Source of the DNA: Chitinophaga niastensis
GTDB taxonomy: Bacteria > Bacteroidota > Bacteroidia > Chitinophagales > Chitinophagaceae
Reading direction: 5' to 3'
Length of the DNA stretch: 64,000 nucleotides
Assembly (NCBI RefSeq): GCF_003014755.1
Contig: NZ_PYAW01000001.1
Coordinates: 1,054,001-1,118,000 of the forward strand
In this document: positions 36,109-45,625 of the stretch, piece after piece
How positions within the stretch are numbered: position 1 is the first letter of the stretch
How the letters are laid out: the number at the start of each line of letters is the position of its first letter
Position numbers and translations under genes: made by a program
Notes under the pieces: model-generated
Database searches by the model: none
Seen by the model: the letters and a program-made list of their open reading frames with translations, nothing else
Told to the model about the DNA's origin: nothing

Positions 36109-37137
36109 ATGCGAGCAGTAATATTTAACAGAATTGGATGGTGCACACTGTTACTGGTGATGCTGGCAACTGCTGCCGATGCGCAACGTCGCGGAGGTAC
36201 AACCCGCCGCAAAACTGCAACACCAGCTGCTACACAGGATGCGTCTTTAGTAAACCCTGCAACAGGGAATGCTGTTACGCCTCCCCCTACTGCGCCTGCT
36301 CCGCCTACTTCTCAACGCCCGGACGGTATTACCGGCCCGGTGGTGGATACACCACGTAAATCATTGCGTATAGACGGAGTGGTGGAAAGAAACCTGGCGA
36401 GAGAACGTACACCTATTACCTACGATTACATCCGTGAGGATGACAGGTTCTGGGAAAAACGTGTTTGGCAGGTGATAGACATCAGGGAAAAAATCAATCT
36501 CCCCTTCCAGTATAACGTGGAAGATGAGACTGGTACCAATCAACTGTTCATCAATATTCTGCTGGATGCAATCAAGAATAAAGAGATAGAGGCCTTCAAC
36601 CCTATCGATGACCGTTTTACCACTGTAATGCCCTACTCCGAAATCCAGACCAGGATCAGCGGTGAAGAAAGGACAGTACGTAGTATAGATCCGGTAACAG
36701 GCGAAGAAAAAATGGTGACCACCCGCGATGACTTTGATGCGCGTACTATCAAACAGTATAAGATCAAAGAAGTATGGGTGTTCGACAAAGAAGCTTCTGC
36801 CCTCAAAGTTCGTATACTCGGTATTGCGCCTATGGTATCCCGTATAAATGAAGATGGTACCATTCGTGCTTCCATCCCTTTATTCTGGGTGTATTATCCT
36901 GATACACGCGCTATTTTGGCCAAACACGATGTGTATAACCAGAATAACGATGCATCTACCATCAGCTGGGAAGATCTTTTTGAAATGCGCTTCTTCGGTA
37001 GTTACATAGTGAAGGAAAACAATACCTACAACCGTGAGATCAAGGACTACATTAAAGACGGTACCATGCGTTTGCTCGAAGGACAAGCCATCAAAGACCG
37101 CATCTTTAATAAAGAGCAGGACCTCTGGCAGTACTAA
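36109..37137 (+). CDS. gldN: Gliding motility protein GldN (T9SS ring component)
   Basis: GldN/PorN partners GldK in the periplasmic ring of the type IX system. A signal peptide (to about residue 25, ADAQ) is followed by a Pro/Thr/Ala-rich linker and the conserved domain with IREDDRFWEKRVWQVIDIREKIN and PIDDRFTTVM. The protein is 342 aa. A strong terminator after the gene ends the operon. Confidence 0.93.
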   Translation: MRAVIFNRIGWCTLLLVMLATAADAQRRGGTTRRKTATPAATQDASLVNPATGNAVTPPPTAPAPPTSQRPDGITGPVVDTPRKSLRIDGVVERNLARERTPITYDYIREDDRFWEKRVWQVIDIREKINLPFQYNVEDETGTNQLFINILLDAIKNKEIEAFNPIDDRFTTVMPYSEIQTRISGEERTVRSIDPVTGEEKMVTTRDDFDARTIKQYKIKEVWVFDKEASALKVRILGIAPMVSRINEDGTIRASIPLFWVYYPDTRAILAKHDVYNQNNDASTISWEDLFEMRFFGSYIVKENNTYNREIKDYIKDGTMRLLEGQAIKDRIFNKEQDLWQY

Positions 37138-37163
37138 TCTAATAATGATTTGATATCAATACA

Positions 37164-37203
37164 CGAAAGGCAATCAGTTACGCTGATTGCCTTTCGTTTT
37201 TTA
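37164..37203. terminator. Terminator between gldN and uvrC
   Basis: A 14-bp perfect stem (CGAAAGGCAATCAG with its complement), 5-nt loop, then a T-run; it lies between two convergent genes and can serve both. Confidence 0.8.
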
Positions 37204-37224
37204 TTATCTTATTTACGTATAGTC

Positions 37225-39030
37225 TTATCCGTTATGAAAGTGCTCCCAAACCAGTTTGGCCTTGGCAACACCTACTTCATTCGTGAGCTCTTCCTGCGAC
37301 AACAACTTTATTTTTGCTACAGAACGAAATGTTTTCAACAGCTGCGTAGCTGTGTTCTCGCCGATACCCTTGATGCCTTCCAGTTCATTTTTGAAAGTTC
37401 CCTTACTACGCTTCTGCCGATGAAAAGTAATACCAAAGCGGTGTACCTCATCACGGACCCGGCGTATCAGTTTCAGGCTCTCACTATTGTACGGCAATTT
37501 TATACTTTGAGAATCACCGGGAAAAAATATTTCTTCCTCATTTTTAGCTAACCCTACAACGGTCATACTACCTATCAATCCCAGTTCACGGATGCTTTCC
37601 ATCGCAGATCCCAGCTGACCTTTACCACCATCAATGATCACCAGTTGTGGCAAGGGCTCCTGTTCTGCCAGCAAACGGCTATAACGGCGTCCTACCACCT
37701 CTTTCATAGAAGCAAAGTCATTAATACCTTCTACTGTTTTGATATTAAAATGCCGGTAATCCTTTTTAGATGCAACCCCGTCTTTAAACACCACACAAGC
37801 GGCAACAGGATAGCTTCCCTGGAAGTTGGAGTTATCGAAACATTCAATGTGTTCCGGCAGCACTGGTAATTCAAGATCGGCCTGTAACTGGTACAATACC
37901 TGTTTCCGTTCCATATCGGTTTTGCCTTCCAGATGGAGTATTTTTTTGCGGTATAATTCTTCCTTAAAATAATTCACATTCTTCTCCGACAATTCCAATA
38001 GTTTCTTTTTATCACCACCTTTGGGAACAGTTACGGTAACACTGCTTTCCGGATATACTAACGGTAACGGTACTACGATTTCAGTGGTTATGCTTTTGAA
38101 TACCTCCCGGAGATAGGCAATGGCATAGGCCAATACTTCTTCGTCACTTTCTTCCAGCTGCTTTTCCAGCGTTACTGTTTTGGTATCTGCGATAGTGCCG
38201 TTTAAAATACGGAGATAGTTTACATAAGCATGATTGCCTTCGCTGATAATGGAAAATACATCCACATTACCCATACGGTTATTAACGATCGTTGATTTGG
38301 CAGAGTAGGTTTCCAGGCTTTCTATCTTTTTACGCATGATTTCTGCCTTCTCAAATTCCATCTTCGCAACATGATCCTGCATTTGTTCCTTAAAGAGATT
38401 TACTACAGGTGTGAGGTTGCCTTTTAACACGTTTTTCACCTGCTGTAGTCCTTCCCGATAATCTTCCAGCGTTTGTAAGCCTTCGCAGGGACCTTTACAA
38501 TTGCCTAAGTGGTATTCAAGGCATACCTTAAATTTCCCTTTTCGTATATTCTGCTCCGTTAAACTGAGATTGCAGGTGCGTAAGGGAATATTGTACTTAA
38601 TCACGTCCAGTATTTCTCTGACCCTGCCTACAGATGTAAATGGGCCAAGATAATCTGACCCATCTTTAATTACATTGCGGGTGAAAAATACACGGGGAAA
38701 AGGTTCGTGTTTAATAACAATGAAGGGATATGTTTTATCATCCTTCAAATTGATATTATACTTGGGCCGGAATTGCTTGATCAGCGAATTTTCCAGCAGG
38801 AATGCGTCCTGTTCTGAATCTACGATGGTAAATTCAATATGATGAATATGCTCAACGAGTTTTCTCGTTTTGTAATTGTCGTGATTTTTTACAAAATAAG
38901 AACTCACCCGTTTGCGCAAACTCTTAGCCTTCCCTACATATAGCAGGGTGCCGCCTTCATCGTAATATTTGTAGATACCCGCATCGGCAGGTATAGTATG
39001 TGATATTTGTTGAAACTCCGCTGCTGTCAT
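37225..39030 (-). CDS. uvrC: Excinuclease ABC subunit C
   Basis: UvrC makes the two incisions in nucleotide-excision repair after loading by UvrB. The 601-aa protein has the GIY-YIG nuclease at the N-terminus (AGIYKYYDEGG...LLYVGKAKSLRKR), a Cys-containing linker, a UVR motif (MEFEKAEIMRKKIESLE), the UvrC RNase H-like nuclease domain (ECFDNSNFQGSYPVA, VIIDGGKGQL) and C-terminal helix-hairpin-helices (GIKGIGENTATQLL). Complete and normal length. The downstream direction ends at the gldN terminator. Confidence 0.96.
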   Translation of the reverse strand: MTAAEFQQISHTIPADAGIYKYYDEGGTLLYVGKAKSLRKRVSSYFVKNHDNYKTRKLVEHIHHIEFTIVDSEQDAFLLENSLIKQFRPKYNINLKDDKTYPFIVIKHEPFPRVFFTRNVIKDGSDYLGPFTSVGRVREILDVIKYNIPLRTCNLSLTEQNIRKGKFKVCLEYHLGNCKGPCEGLQTLEDYREGLQQVKNVLKGNLTPVVNLFKEQMQDHVAKMEFEKAEIMRKKIESLETYSAKSTIVNNRMGNVDVFSIISEGNHAYVNYLRILNGTIADTKTVTLEKQLEESDEEVLAYAIAYLREVFKSITTEIVVPLPLVYPESSVTVTVPKGGDKKKLLELSEKNVNYFKEELYRKKILHLEGKTDMERKQVLYQLQADLELPVLPEHIECFDNSNFQGSYPVAACVVFKDGVASKKDYRHFNIKTVEGINDFASMKEVVGRRYSRLLAEQEPLPQLVIIDGGKGQLGSAMESIRELGLIGSMTVVGLAKNEEEIFFPGDSQSIKLPYNSESLKLIRRVRDEVHRFGITFHRQKRSKGTFKNELEGIKGIGENTATQLLKTFRSVAKIKLLSQEELTNEVGVAKAKLVWEHFHNG

Positions 39031-39032
39031 GT

Positions 39033-39617
39033 TTACATCCCGTTTTTAGGTGCCATCATTACATTTATTTCCAGCTCTTTCGGTGCCAGAAAAGCAATCT
39101 TCTGATAGGTAGTCATCCGAACGTTTTTATCGTGCTGATAAAAAAGATCCTGCCGGAATTCATATACCATGTTGCTGGTGTAGGAATGGATGTTAACCTG
39201 TTGTATAGTGCCATTCTTATCTAGCTCCATGGTAATTTCTGATGGATTGGTCTGTTTCCCTTTTGATTTATAGATCACTGATTTTCTTCCTGAAAACGGA
39301 TCGTATAAACTGGAGGTATCATATTCATCCCGGAGAGAAGGCTTATTGAGGTCGGCATCTGTAAAAGGCTTCAATAAGTCATGGATAGCGGTGCTATCTG
39401 TGTCCGTTATTGTAGCCGTATCCTTTTGGCCATTCAATACCACTGTTTTTGCCAGGGTATAACCACCTGCCCGGATGTGTGCCTGCTCCCGGTTGAAATA
39501 GGCTGGAAGCTGCACATACTTGTCTTGTGTGGGAGCTTTCGTCTGCTTATTATCCAGGTTACAAGCCATAAAGCCAATCATGGTAAACAACACCGTTACT
39601 TGCCTGTATTTTTTCAT
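39033..39617 (-). CDS. Hypothetical lipoprotein
   Basis: This 194-aa protein begins with a lipoprotein signal peptide (MKKYRQVTVLFTMIGFMAC, lipobox FMAC). The mature part is mixed alpha/beta with no recognised domain; it includes YDPFSGRKSVIY and SYTSNMVYEFRQ. It ends 3 bp from the uvrC start and may be co-transcribed with uvrC. I do not recognise a family. Confidence 0.68.
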   Translation of the reverse strand: MKKYRQVTVLFTMIGFMACNLDNKQTKAPTQDKYVQLPAYFNREQAHIRAGGYTLAKTVVLNGQKDTATITDTDSTAIHDLLKPFTDADLNKPSLRDEYDTSSLYDPFSGRKSVIYKSKGKQTNPSEITMELDKNGTIQQVNIHSYTSNMVYEFRQDLFYQHDKNVRMTTYQKIAFLAPKELEINVMMAPKNGM

Positions 39618-39649
39618 GCAGTAAAATTAATACTTAAATGCGGGGTCAT

Positions 39650-39676
39650 AAAAAATGCGCCGTAAAAACGGCGCAT
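39650..39676 (-). terminator. Terminator-like hairpin downstream of gpmI
   Basis: On the minus strand ATGCGCCGT pairs with ACGGCGCAT around a short loop and is followed by six T, so it is positioned to end minus-strand transcription coming from gpmI. Confidence 0.6.
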
Positions 39677-39812
39677 CGATGCATGAGCAAATCTGTCGAG
39701 AGCACTAAAAATATGTAGATCAGTCAATTGGACTGACATTTTTCAATGTATTGCTAGTTAAACGAGGGTGGGAAACTAAAAGTTACAGGCACGGATAAAT
39801 AAAGCAGCGAAT

Positions 39813-39997
39813 TTTGTCTTTCTCCGGATTAGACTGATTTTGCTGATTACCTGATTTTTATTGCTGATTAAGATGATTTAAACAAGATTAGCGAAGATTA
39901 AAGTGAGTATTCCCGCTTTAATCTTCGCTAATCATATTACAATCATCAATAAAAATCAGGTAATCAGCAAAATCAGTCTAATCCGGAGAAAGACAAA
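39813..39997. repeat. Fold-back repeat 3 (about 185 bp), family shared with 13350-13517
   Basis: Arms TTTGTCTTTCTCCGGATTAG and their complement extend inward through CTGATTTTGCTGATTACCTG; inner arms GATTAGCGAAGATTAAAG pair around a 10-nt spacer. Core words GATTAGCGRAGATYAAAG and GGATTAGRCTGATT are shared with fold-back repeat 2. It ends 3 bp before the gpmI stop. Confidence 0.85.
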
Positions 39998-40000
39998 GTC

Positions 40001-41524
40001 CTACACCAGCAGATTACCTGTCATCTCTTTAGGAACAGGTAATCCCATGAAATGCAGAATGGTAGGGGCAATATCACCCAGTTTACCATCTTTTACCGCA
40101 CCTTTAAAATCTTTATTGATAATGAAGAATGGCACCAGGTTAAGCGAGTGAGCTGTATTGGGCGATCCATCCGGATTGATCATGAAATCGGCATTACCGT
40201 GATCTGCTGTAAGGAAAACAGTATAATCGCTTGCCAGTGCAGCAGTTACTACACGCTCTACGCAATGGTCTACTGTTTCTACTGCTTTGATCACTGCTGG
40301 AAAAACACCGGTGTGACCCACCATATCCGCATTGGCAAAGTTAAGGACTATGAAATCGGCTGATTTTTTTTCCAGTTCAGGAACAATTGTATCTGCTAAC
40401 TCATTGGCGCTCATTTCTGGTTGCAGATCATAAGTAGCTACTTTAGGAGAGGCTACCATCAGTCTGCGTTCGCCGTCGAACTCTTTCTCACGGCCACCGG
40501 AGAAGAAGAAGGATACGTGCGGATATTTCTCAGTTTCAGCTATGCGGATCTGTGTGCAGTTATCTTTGGCGAGCACTTCGCCCAGCGTCATATTGAGATT
40601 ATCGTTTTCGAAAATAACATGTACGTTTTTGTAAGTACGGTCGTAATCCGTCATGGTGGTATAGTACACATTCAGCGGATGCATACCGAAGTCAGGAATT
40701 GCTTCCTGTGTAAGCACCTGGGATATTTCGCGACAACGATCTGTACGGAAGTTGAAACATAATACCGCATCATTTTCCTGAATGGTAGCTATGGCCTTGT
40801 TTTGCTCGTCCGCTACGATGATGGGTTTAATAAATTCGTCTGTTACACCTTCTGCGTAAGAGGCTTTCACAGCGGTAAACAGATCGTGCGTTGGGGTGCC
40901 AACACCATTTACCATGGCATCATAGGCCAGCTTTACACGTTCCCAGCGTTTGTCGCGGTCCATAGCGTAGTAACGGCCGGTTACAGAAGCTATCTTACCG
41001 GTAGTTTTTTCCAGGTGAGCGGAAAGGTCCTGCAGGAAGCCTAATCCACTTTTAGGATCGGTATCACGACCATCCGTAAAGGCATGGATGTATACTTTTT
41101 CCAGGCCATGGTTTTTGGCTATTTGTGTAAGTGCCTTCAGGTGTTCAGTATGTGAATGCACGCCACCATCGCTTACCAGTCCAATCAGGTGCAGCGCTTT
41201 ATTATTGTTTTTAGCATGTGCGAAGGTGTCCAGCAGTACCTGGTTTTGGGCCAGTTCTCCATCTCTTGCGGCTACATTAATTCTTTGCAGCTCCTGGTAT
41301 ACAATTCTGCCGGCGCCGATGTTGAGGTGACCTACTTCAGAGTTGCCCATTTGCCCATCCGGCAAACCTACTGCTTCGCCACAGGTAACCAGGTGGCTAT
41401 GTGGGTATTGCTTATATAAGCTGCTTACAAAAGGTGTTTTGGCATGTGCAATGGCATCGGCTGTAGGAACTTTACCTTCGCCCCATCCGTCCATAATTAC
41501 GAGAATGGCTCTTTTCTTTTCCAT
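40001..41524 (-). CDS. gpmI: 2,3-bisphosphoglycerate-independent phosphoglycerate mutase
   Basis: GpmI interconverts 3- and 2-phosphoglycerate in glycolysis using two Mn ions and a phosphoserine intermediate. The catalytic Ser is Ser62 in MGNSEVGH; metal ligands lie in VIMDGWGEG near the N-terminus and in ADMVGHTG and LTADHGNAD near residues 400-460. Length 507 aa is normal. A -7 box (minus strand) lies about 75 bp upstream. Confidence 0.97.
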   Translation of the reverse strand: MEKKRAILVIMDGWGEGKVPTADAIAHAKTPFVSSLYKQYPHSHLVTCGEAVGLPDGQMGNSEVGHLNIGAGRIVYQELQRINVAARDGELAQNQVLLDTFAHAKNNNKALHLIGLVSDGGVHSHTEHLKALTQIAKNHGLEKVYIHAFTDGRDTDPKSGLGFLQDLSAHLEKTTGKIASVTGRYYAMDRDKRWERVKLAYDAMVNGVGTPTHDLFTAVKASYAEGVTDEFIKPIIVADEQNKAIATIQENDAVLCFNFRTDRCREISQVLTQEAIPDFGMHPLNVYYTTMTDYDRTYKNVHVIFENDNLNMTLGEVLAKDNCTQIRIAETEKYPHVSFFFSGGREKEFDGERRLMVASPKVATYDLQPEMSANELADTIVPELEKKSADFIVLNFANADMVGHTGVFPAVIKAVETVDHCVERVVTAALASDYTVFLTADHGNADFMINPDGSPNTAHSLNLVPFFIINKDFKGAVKDGKLGDIAPTILHFMGLPVPKEMTGNLLV

Positions 41525-41597
41525 ATCCTATCTGGTTAAGTTTTAATATTAATTCACTCAGGGGGTGAAAGTACTTATAAAGGGTTTAAATATTTTG

Positions 41598-41605
41598 CAA
41601 AAATA
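41598..41605 (-). promoter_or_regulatory. -7 box for gpmI
   Basis: The minus strand reads TATTTTTG, an exact TAnnTTTG match, about 75 bp before the ATG. Confidence 0.4.
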
Positions 41606-41736
41606 AAGCTTAATGGAAAAAATAAAGCAGGGACAATCTTATAACAGATTTTGTATCTCAATTATTTAAAATGAAACACATATTATCTAACTGTTATGAT
41701 TTAAATGCTAAGCGCTACCACGATGATGTGATTTTA

Positions 41737-41766
41737 TTGACGTACAGTGTGTTTGGCATAGTTTTC
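41737..41766 (+). promoter_or_regulatory. Promoter for the DUF4783 gene
   Basis: TTG at 41737-41739 and TAGTTTTC at 41759-41766 are 19 nt apart; the -7 box matches seven of eight positions. The ATG is 51 bp downstream. Confidence 0.45.
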
Positions 41767-41816
41767 GCATTTAATTTGAGTTCGAAAAAATCACATTTTT
41801 AATAAAAAAACTGACA

Positions 41817-42233
41817 ATGAATAAGCTATTGATGATGCTGGGGGTGGTGTTGTTGGGAGGTATTTTTACAGCATTTACGCTGTCGGCGAGCTCATTTAAT
41901 AAATCTACTGTTGCTGGCCCGTTTGAAGATGTAGTGAGTGCTATTAAACAAGGGGATGCAAGCGGTTTATCCCGTTATCTGGATAATAACGTGGAAATTA
42001 ACATAACAGGAAAGTCAAATTCTTACAGTAAAGCACAGGCGGAAATTATTTTAAAAGATTTCTTCTCCAAAAACCAGGTGAAATCATTTGAACTGGTACA
42101 CCAGGGAGGAGATGCTTCACGTTTTGGTATTGGTAATTTAACCACTACCAGCGGCGTTTTCAGGCTATCCTTCTTTTTACAGAAGAAAGGAGGATCCATG
42201 GTACTGAACGAACTTAGATTTGAGAATAAGTAA
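41817..42233 (+). CDS. DUF4783 exported protein
   Basis: The 138-aa protein has a signal-like hydrophobic N-terminus (to about residue 25) and a small NTF2-like alpha+beta domain with FEDVVSAIKQGDASGLSRYLDNNVEINI and AQAEIILKDFFSKNQ. This matches DUF4783, which is commonly next to nadC in Bacteroidota, as it is here. Function unknown. Confidence 0.85.
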   Translation: MNKLLMMLGVVLLGGIFTAFTLSASSFNKSTVAGPFEDVVSAIKQGDASGLSRYLDNNVEINITGKSNSYSKAQAEIILKDFFSKNQVKSFELVHQGGDASRFGIGNLTTTSGVFRLSFFLQKKGGSMVLNELRFENK

Positions 42234-42265
42234 TAATGCCAACATAAATTAATTGAAAAACCCAG

Positions 42266-42296
42266 GTGCCCCGCAATTAATTGCGGGGCACTTTTT
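42266..42296 (+). terminator. Terminator of the DUF4783 gene
   Basis: A 26-bp perfect palindrome (GTGCCCCGCAATT and its complement) is followed by a T-run. The nadC -7 box begins in this T-run. Confidence 0.85.
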
Positions 42297-42303
42297 ATTT
42301 TTG
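42296..42303 (+). promoter_or_regulatory. -7 box for nadC, overlapping the upstream terminator tail
   Basis: TATTTTTG matches TAnnTTTG exactly and lies 63 bp before the nadC ATG. It begins at the end of the T-run of the preceding terminator, the same layout as at lysS. Confidence 0.45.
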
Positions 42304-42365
42304 ACAAATATTACGCGGAATATCCACAGCCTAACGCTGCCGGAGAAACAAAAACAAAGTCATTT

Positions 42366-43217
42366 ATGTTAGATGAAGCAGCGCTGAATGCGTTTATCAG
42401 AAGTGCACTGGCAGAAGATATTGGAAACGGTGATCATTCCACCATGGCTTGTATACCGCCAACGGCAAAGGGTAAAGCCCTGCTCAAGATAAAAGAAAAC
42501 GGTATCCTGGCCGGTATGGAAGTGGCAGCAGCTATTTTCCGGTGGCTCGATATGTATACTGTTTTTAAACCATTCAAAAAGGATGGAGATGCTATGACTG
42601 CCGGTGAAGCTGCTTTTGAAGTAGAAGCTGCGGTACACACCCTGCTCATGGGAGAAAGACTGGTGCTCAACTGTATGCAGCGAATGAGTGGTATTGCTAC
42701 TTTAACGCACCAGTACGTAGAAAAACTGAAAGGTTATCATACCCGCGTGCTGGATACCCGCAAAACTACACCTAACTTCCGCATGCTGGAAAAAGAAGCA
42801 GTTCGTATCGGTGGCGGTGTTAATCATAGAATGGGATTGTATGATATGGTGATGCTGAAAGATAATCATATCGACTTTTCCGGTGGTATTACAGCAGCTG
42901 TTACCAACACCGTGGCTTACCTGAAGGAACGGAATCTGCCGCTGAAAATTGAAGTGGAAACACGTAACCTGGAGGATGTGAAAGAAGTGCTGGCCACTGG
43001 TCAGATAGATCGTATTATGTTGGATAACTTTGCACCCGGCGATATTGCTGTGGCACTGCAGTTGATCAACGGACGTTTTGAAACAGAAGCTTCTGGTGGT
43101 ATTACTATCGCTAACTTAGAAGAATATGCAAAAACAGGTGTAGATTATATTTCTGTTGGCGCTATCATACATCATGCGGTGAGCCTGGATTTGAGCCTGA
43201 AGGCGATTATACTTTAA
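42366..43217 (+). CDS. nadC: Nicotinate-nucleotide pyrophosphorylase (carboxylating)
   Basis: NadC (quinolinate phosphoribosyltransferase) makes nicotinate mononucleotide from quinolinate and PRPP in NAD synthesis. Visible signatures are DIGNGDHSTMACIP, LNCMQRMSGIATLT, VLDTRKTTPNFR, KEAVRIGGGVNHRMGLYDMVMLKDNH, IEVETRNLEDV and IMLDNFAPGD, quoted only in pieces. Length 283 aa is normal. The lipid-kinase gene follows after 10 bp. Confidence 0.96.
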   Translation: MLDEAALNAFIRSALAEDIGNGDHSTMACIPPTAKGKALLKIKENGILAGMEVAAAIFRWLDMYTVFKPFKKDGDAMTAGEAAFEVEAAVHTLLMGERLVLNCMQRMSGIATLTHQYVEKLKGYHTRVLDTRKTTPNFRMLEKEAVRIGGGVNHRMGLYDMVMLKDNHIDFSGGITAAVTNTVAYLKERNLPLKIEVETRNLEDVKEVLATGQIDRIMLDNFAPGDIAVALQLINGRFETEASGGITIANLEEYAKTGVDYISVGAIIHHAVSLDLSLKAIIL

Positions 43218-43227
43218 AACAGTTTTT

Positions 43228-44109
43228 TTGAAGAAGATATTATTTATCATCAACCGCAAAGCGGGTACGGATCGTGAGAAACGGTTGGAAGATGCCATCA
43301 GGCAGTATCTGCCAGCAGATAAATTTGAAGTAAGCATTACACATCTCGCTTATCTGGGCCACGGCGCGGACCTGGCAAGAGAGGCAGTGAAAAATGCAGT
43401 AGATACCGTAGTGGCAGTTGGTGGCGATGGCTCTATCAATGAAATAGCACAGGGCCTGGTGGGTAGCAATACTGCTATGGCCATATTGCCTTTGGGCAGC
43501 GGCAATGGTCTTGCCCGTGCACTGAAAATTCCACTGGATATAGGCAAGGCATTACGCCTGATAGTAGCGGATAAACAACGCCCGATTGATGTAGGCTATG
43601 CTAATGAACATTTGTTTCTGAGTAATGCGGGCGTGGGCTTTGATGCATTAATTGCGGAACAGTTTCGTCATACTAAAAAACGTGGATTGTCTGGCTATGC
43701 TAAACTGGTGCTGAAAAGTTTTAACAGCTATGAGCCGGCAGAATATAACATCGATATAGACGGACAGGTATTACAAGCAAAAGCTTTTTTGTTGACAGTG
43801 GCCAATGGTAACCAGTTTGGATATGAATTTAAGCTGGCACCTTCTGCAAGTGTGTTTGATGGTCAGCTTGATATTTGTATCATGCCGCCAGTGGGCTTTT
43901 TTAGCCTGTTGCCGGTCAGCATTTATTCCCTGTTAGGTAATATTGATAAAACGCGTTTTATGAAGCATTATACCGGTAAGGATATAACTATTCGCAGCAA
44001 AGCGTTGCAATACCTGCAGGTAGATGGGGATGCAGTACCACTCTCCGAAAATGGTGTGGTACATTTGCGTATACAAGCGCAGGCGATTAAAGTAGTGGTA
44101 AACGATTAA
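43228..44109 (+). CDS. Diacylglycerol/lipid kinase family protein (YegS/DgkB-like)
   Basis: The 293-aa cytoplasmic protein has the DAGK catalytic domain: the ATP-binding signature VVAVGGDGSINEIAQGLVG near residues 58-74 and ILPLGSGNGLARAL. It phosphorylates diacylglycerol or a related lipid. The start is a TTG (43228) with KKILFIINRKAGTD directly after it; no better ATG exists. It is 10 bp after nadC and 19 bp before the SUI1 gene, so it lies in an operon of three. Confidence 0.88.
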   Translation: MKKILFIINRKAGTDREKRLEDAIRQYLPADKFEVSITHLAYLGHGADLAREAVKNAVDTVVAVGGDGSINEIAQGLVGSNTAMAILPLGSGNGLARALKIPLDIGKALRLIVADKQRPIDVGYANEHLFLSNAGVGFDALIAEQFRHTKKRGLSGYAKLVLKSFNSYEPAEYNIDIDGQVLQAKAFLLTVANGNQFGYEFKLAPSASVFDGQLDICIMPPVGFFSLLPVSIYSLLGNIDKTRFMKHYTGKDITIRSKALQYLQVDGDAVPLSENGVVHLRIQAQAIKVVVND

Positions 44110-44128
44110 CCTTTTAATTTTTAGAGAG

Positions 44129-44467
44129 ATGTCGAAAAAGAAAAATACCCCCGGTAGCGGGATCGTATATTCCACCGATCCTAACTTTTCATTTGAACCT
44201 GAACATACCGAAGCGGAAGAAACCCTCTCCCCTGCTGAGCAACCACTGAAAGTAACGTTGGATAAAAAACAGCGTGCAGGAAAAGTGGTAACACTTATTT
44301 CCGGATTTATCGGCAAGGATGAAGATGCTGAAAAGTTGGGTAAAGAGTTGAAAACAAAATGTGGTACCGGCGGCAGCGTAAAAGAAGGACAAATCCTGAT
44401 TCAGGGCGACTACAAAGATAAAGTGGTGAAATGGCTACAGGATTGGGGATACAAGAAAGTTAAGTAA
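44129..44467 (+). CDS. SUI1/eIF1-like translation factor (YciH family)
   Basis: The 112-aa protein has a charged N-terminal tail and a C-terminal SUI1 fold: KVTLDKKQRAGKVVTLISGF, ELKTKCGTGGSVKEGQILIQGD and VVKWLQDWGY. Bacterial YciH-type proteins resemble eIF1 and may affect initiation fidelity. It is the last gene of the nadC operon. Confidence 0.9.
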   Translation: MSKKKNTPGSGIVYSTDPNFSFEPEHTEAEETLSPAEQPLKVTLDKKQRAGKVVTLISGFIGKDEDAEKLGKELKTKCGTGGSVKEGQILIQGDYKDKVVKWLQDWGYKKVK

Positions 44468-44535
44468 TTTTTTATGCAGCTATTTTGTTTCGGATATTGA
44501 TATAATACGGGAAACAAAATAGCTGCATAAAAAAT
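44467..44535. terminator. Long bidirectional hairpin between the SUI1 and aldo/keto reductase genes
   Basis: A 24-25-bp inverted repeat (ATGCAGCTATTTTGTTTC with flanking T/A runs, and its complement) with an 18-nt loop separates two convergent genes. T-runs lie at both ends, so it can terminate both. Confidence 0.75.
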
Positions 44536-44542
44536 ATTTTCT

Positions 44543-45535
44543 TTATCTGTTTACCATCTTCATTCCACCTTCTGTGTAACGTTCACCAGCAACGGTATTA
44601 TTACGTAAAACATTTTCAATGGCAGCCATATCTGCTTTTGAAAAATTCACTTCAACAGCAGCTGCATTTTCCTGTAAATACTTTCTACGCTTGGTGCCGG
44701 GAATAGGCACTACATCATCACCCTGTGCCAGCAACCAGGCCAGCGACAGTTGAGCCAGCGTAATACCTTTTTCTTTTGCAAATGTTTCCAGGGCAGTTAC
44801 GGTTTGTAAGTTCTGTTGAAAATTCTCCTGCTGAAAGCGGGGTAATCCTTTGCGGAAATCACCGTCACTTAATACATCGGGGCTGCTGATAGCACCCGTG
44901 GCAATACCTCTGCCTAACGGGCTGTAAGCCACCAGGCTGATGCCCAGTTCACGCGTAGTAGCTAAAATATCATTTTCCACATCACGGGTAAATAAAGAGT
45001 ATTCTGTTTGTAAGGCAGCAATGGGGTGTACAGCATGTGCCTTTTTAATAGAAGCAGCGCTGGCTTCAGAAAGCCCGAGGTAGCGCACCTTGCCTTCTTT
45101 TACCAGTTCGGCCATCGCACCTACTGTTTCTTCTACAGGCACGGTGTCGTCTATACGATGTGAATAATAGAGGTCAATCACATCTACCTTCAGCCTTTTC
45201 AAACTCGCTTCGCAAGCCTGTTTCAGGTATTTGGGAGAACCATCAAAATAAGTAGTGTTGTCTTCTCTGAATCGGAAACCGAATTTGGTGGCCAGAAATA
45301 CTTTATCTCTTTTTGTAGCGAGTATTTTTGATAACAGGATTTCGTTAGCGCCCTGTCCATACATGTCTGCTGTATCCCATAAATTAATTCCCAGCTCCAG
45401 TGCTAACTCCAGCGTAGCAAGAGATTCCTGCTCATTAAAATCCTGCGCATTACCGTAAGCATAAGACATACCCATGCAACCCAGTCCTATAGCGGAAATT
45501 GATTCACCTGTTTTACCCAATTTTCTGTACTGCAT
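44543..45535 (-). CDS. Aldo/keto reductase
   Basis: The 330-aa NADPH-dependent TIM-barrel oxidoreductase is of the AKR family. The catalytic Asp/Tyr/Lys/His are in [20 protein letters not shown] and YSHRIDD. The N-terminal [28 protein letters not shown] is typical of YajO/AKR13-like members. The AraC gene lies 90 bp upstream on the same strand and probably regulates it. Confidence 0.93.
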   Translation of the reverse strand: MQYRKLGKTGESISAIGLGCMGMSYAYGNAQDFNEQESLATLELALELGINLWDTADMYGQGANEILLSKILATKRDKVFLATKFGFRFREDNTTYFDGSPKYLKQACEASLKRLKVDVIDLYYSHRIDDTVPVEETVGAMAELVKEGKVRYLGLSEASAASIKKAHAVHPIAALQTEYSLFTRDVENDILATTRELGISLVAYSPLGRGIATGAISSPDVLSDGDFRKGLPRFQQENFQQNLQTVTALETFAKEKGITLAQLSLAWLLAQGDDVVPIPGTKRRKYLQENAAAVEVNFSKADMAAIENVLRNNTVAGERYTEGGMKMVNR

Positions 45536-45625
45536 ATTAATAGTGTTTTTAGAGGTACAAAATTAAATAGTGGTACAGGGATCACAATTGTAGCAGGCAA
45601 AGTATTAGTTGTTAAAATCAAAGGT

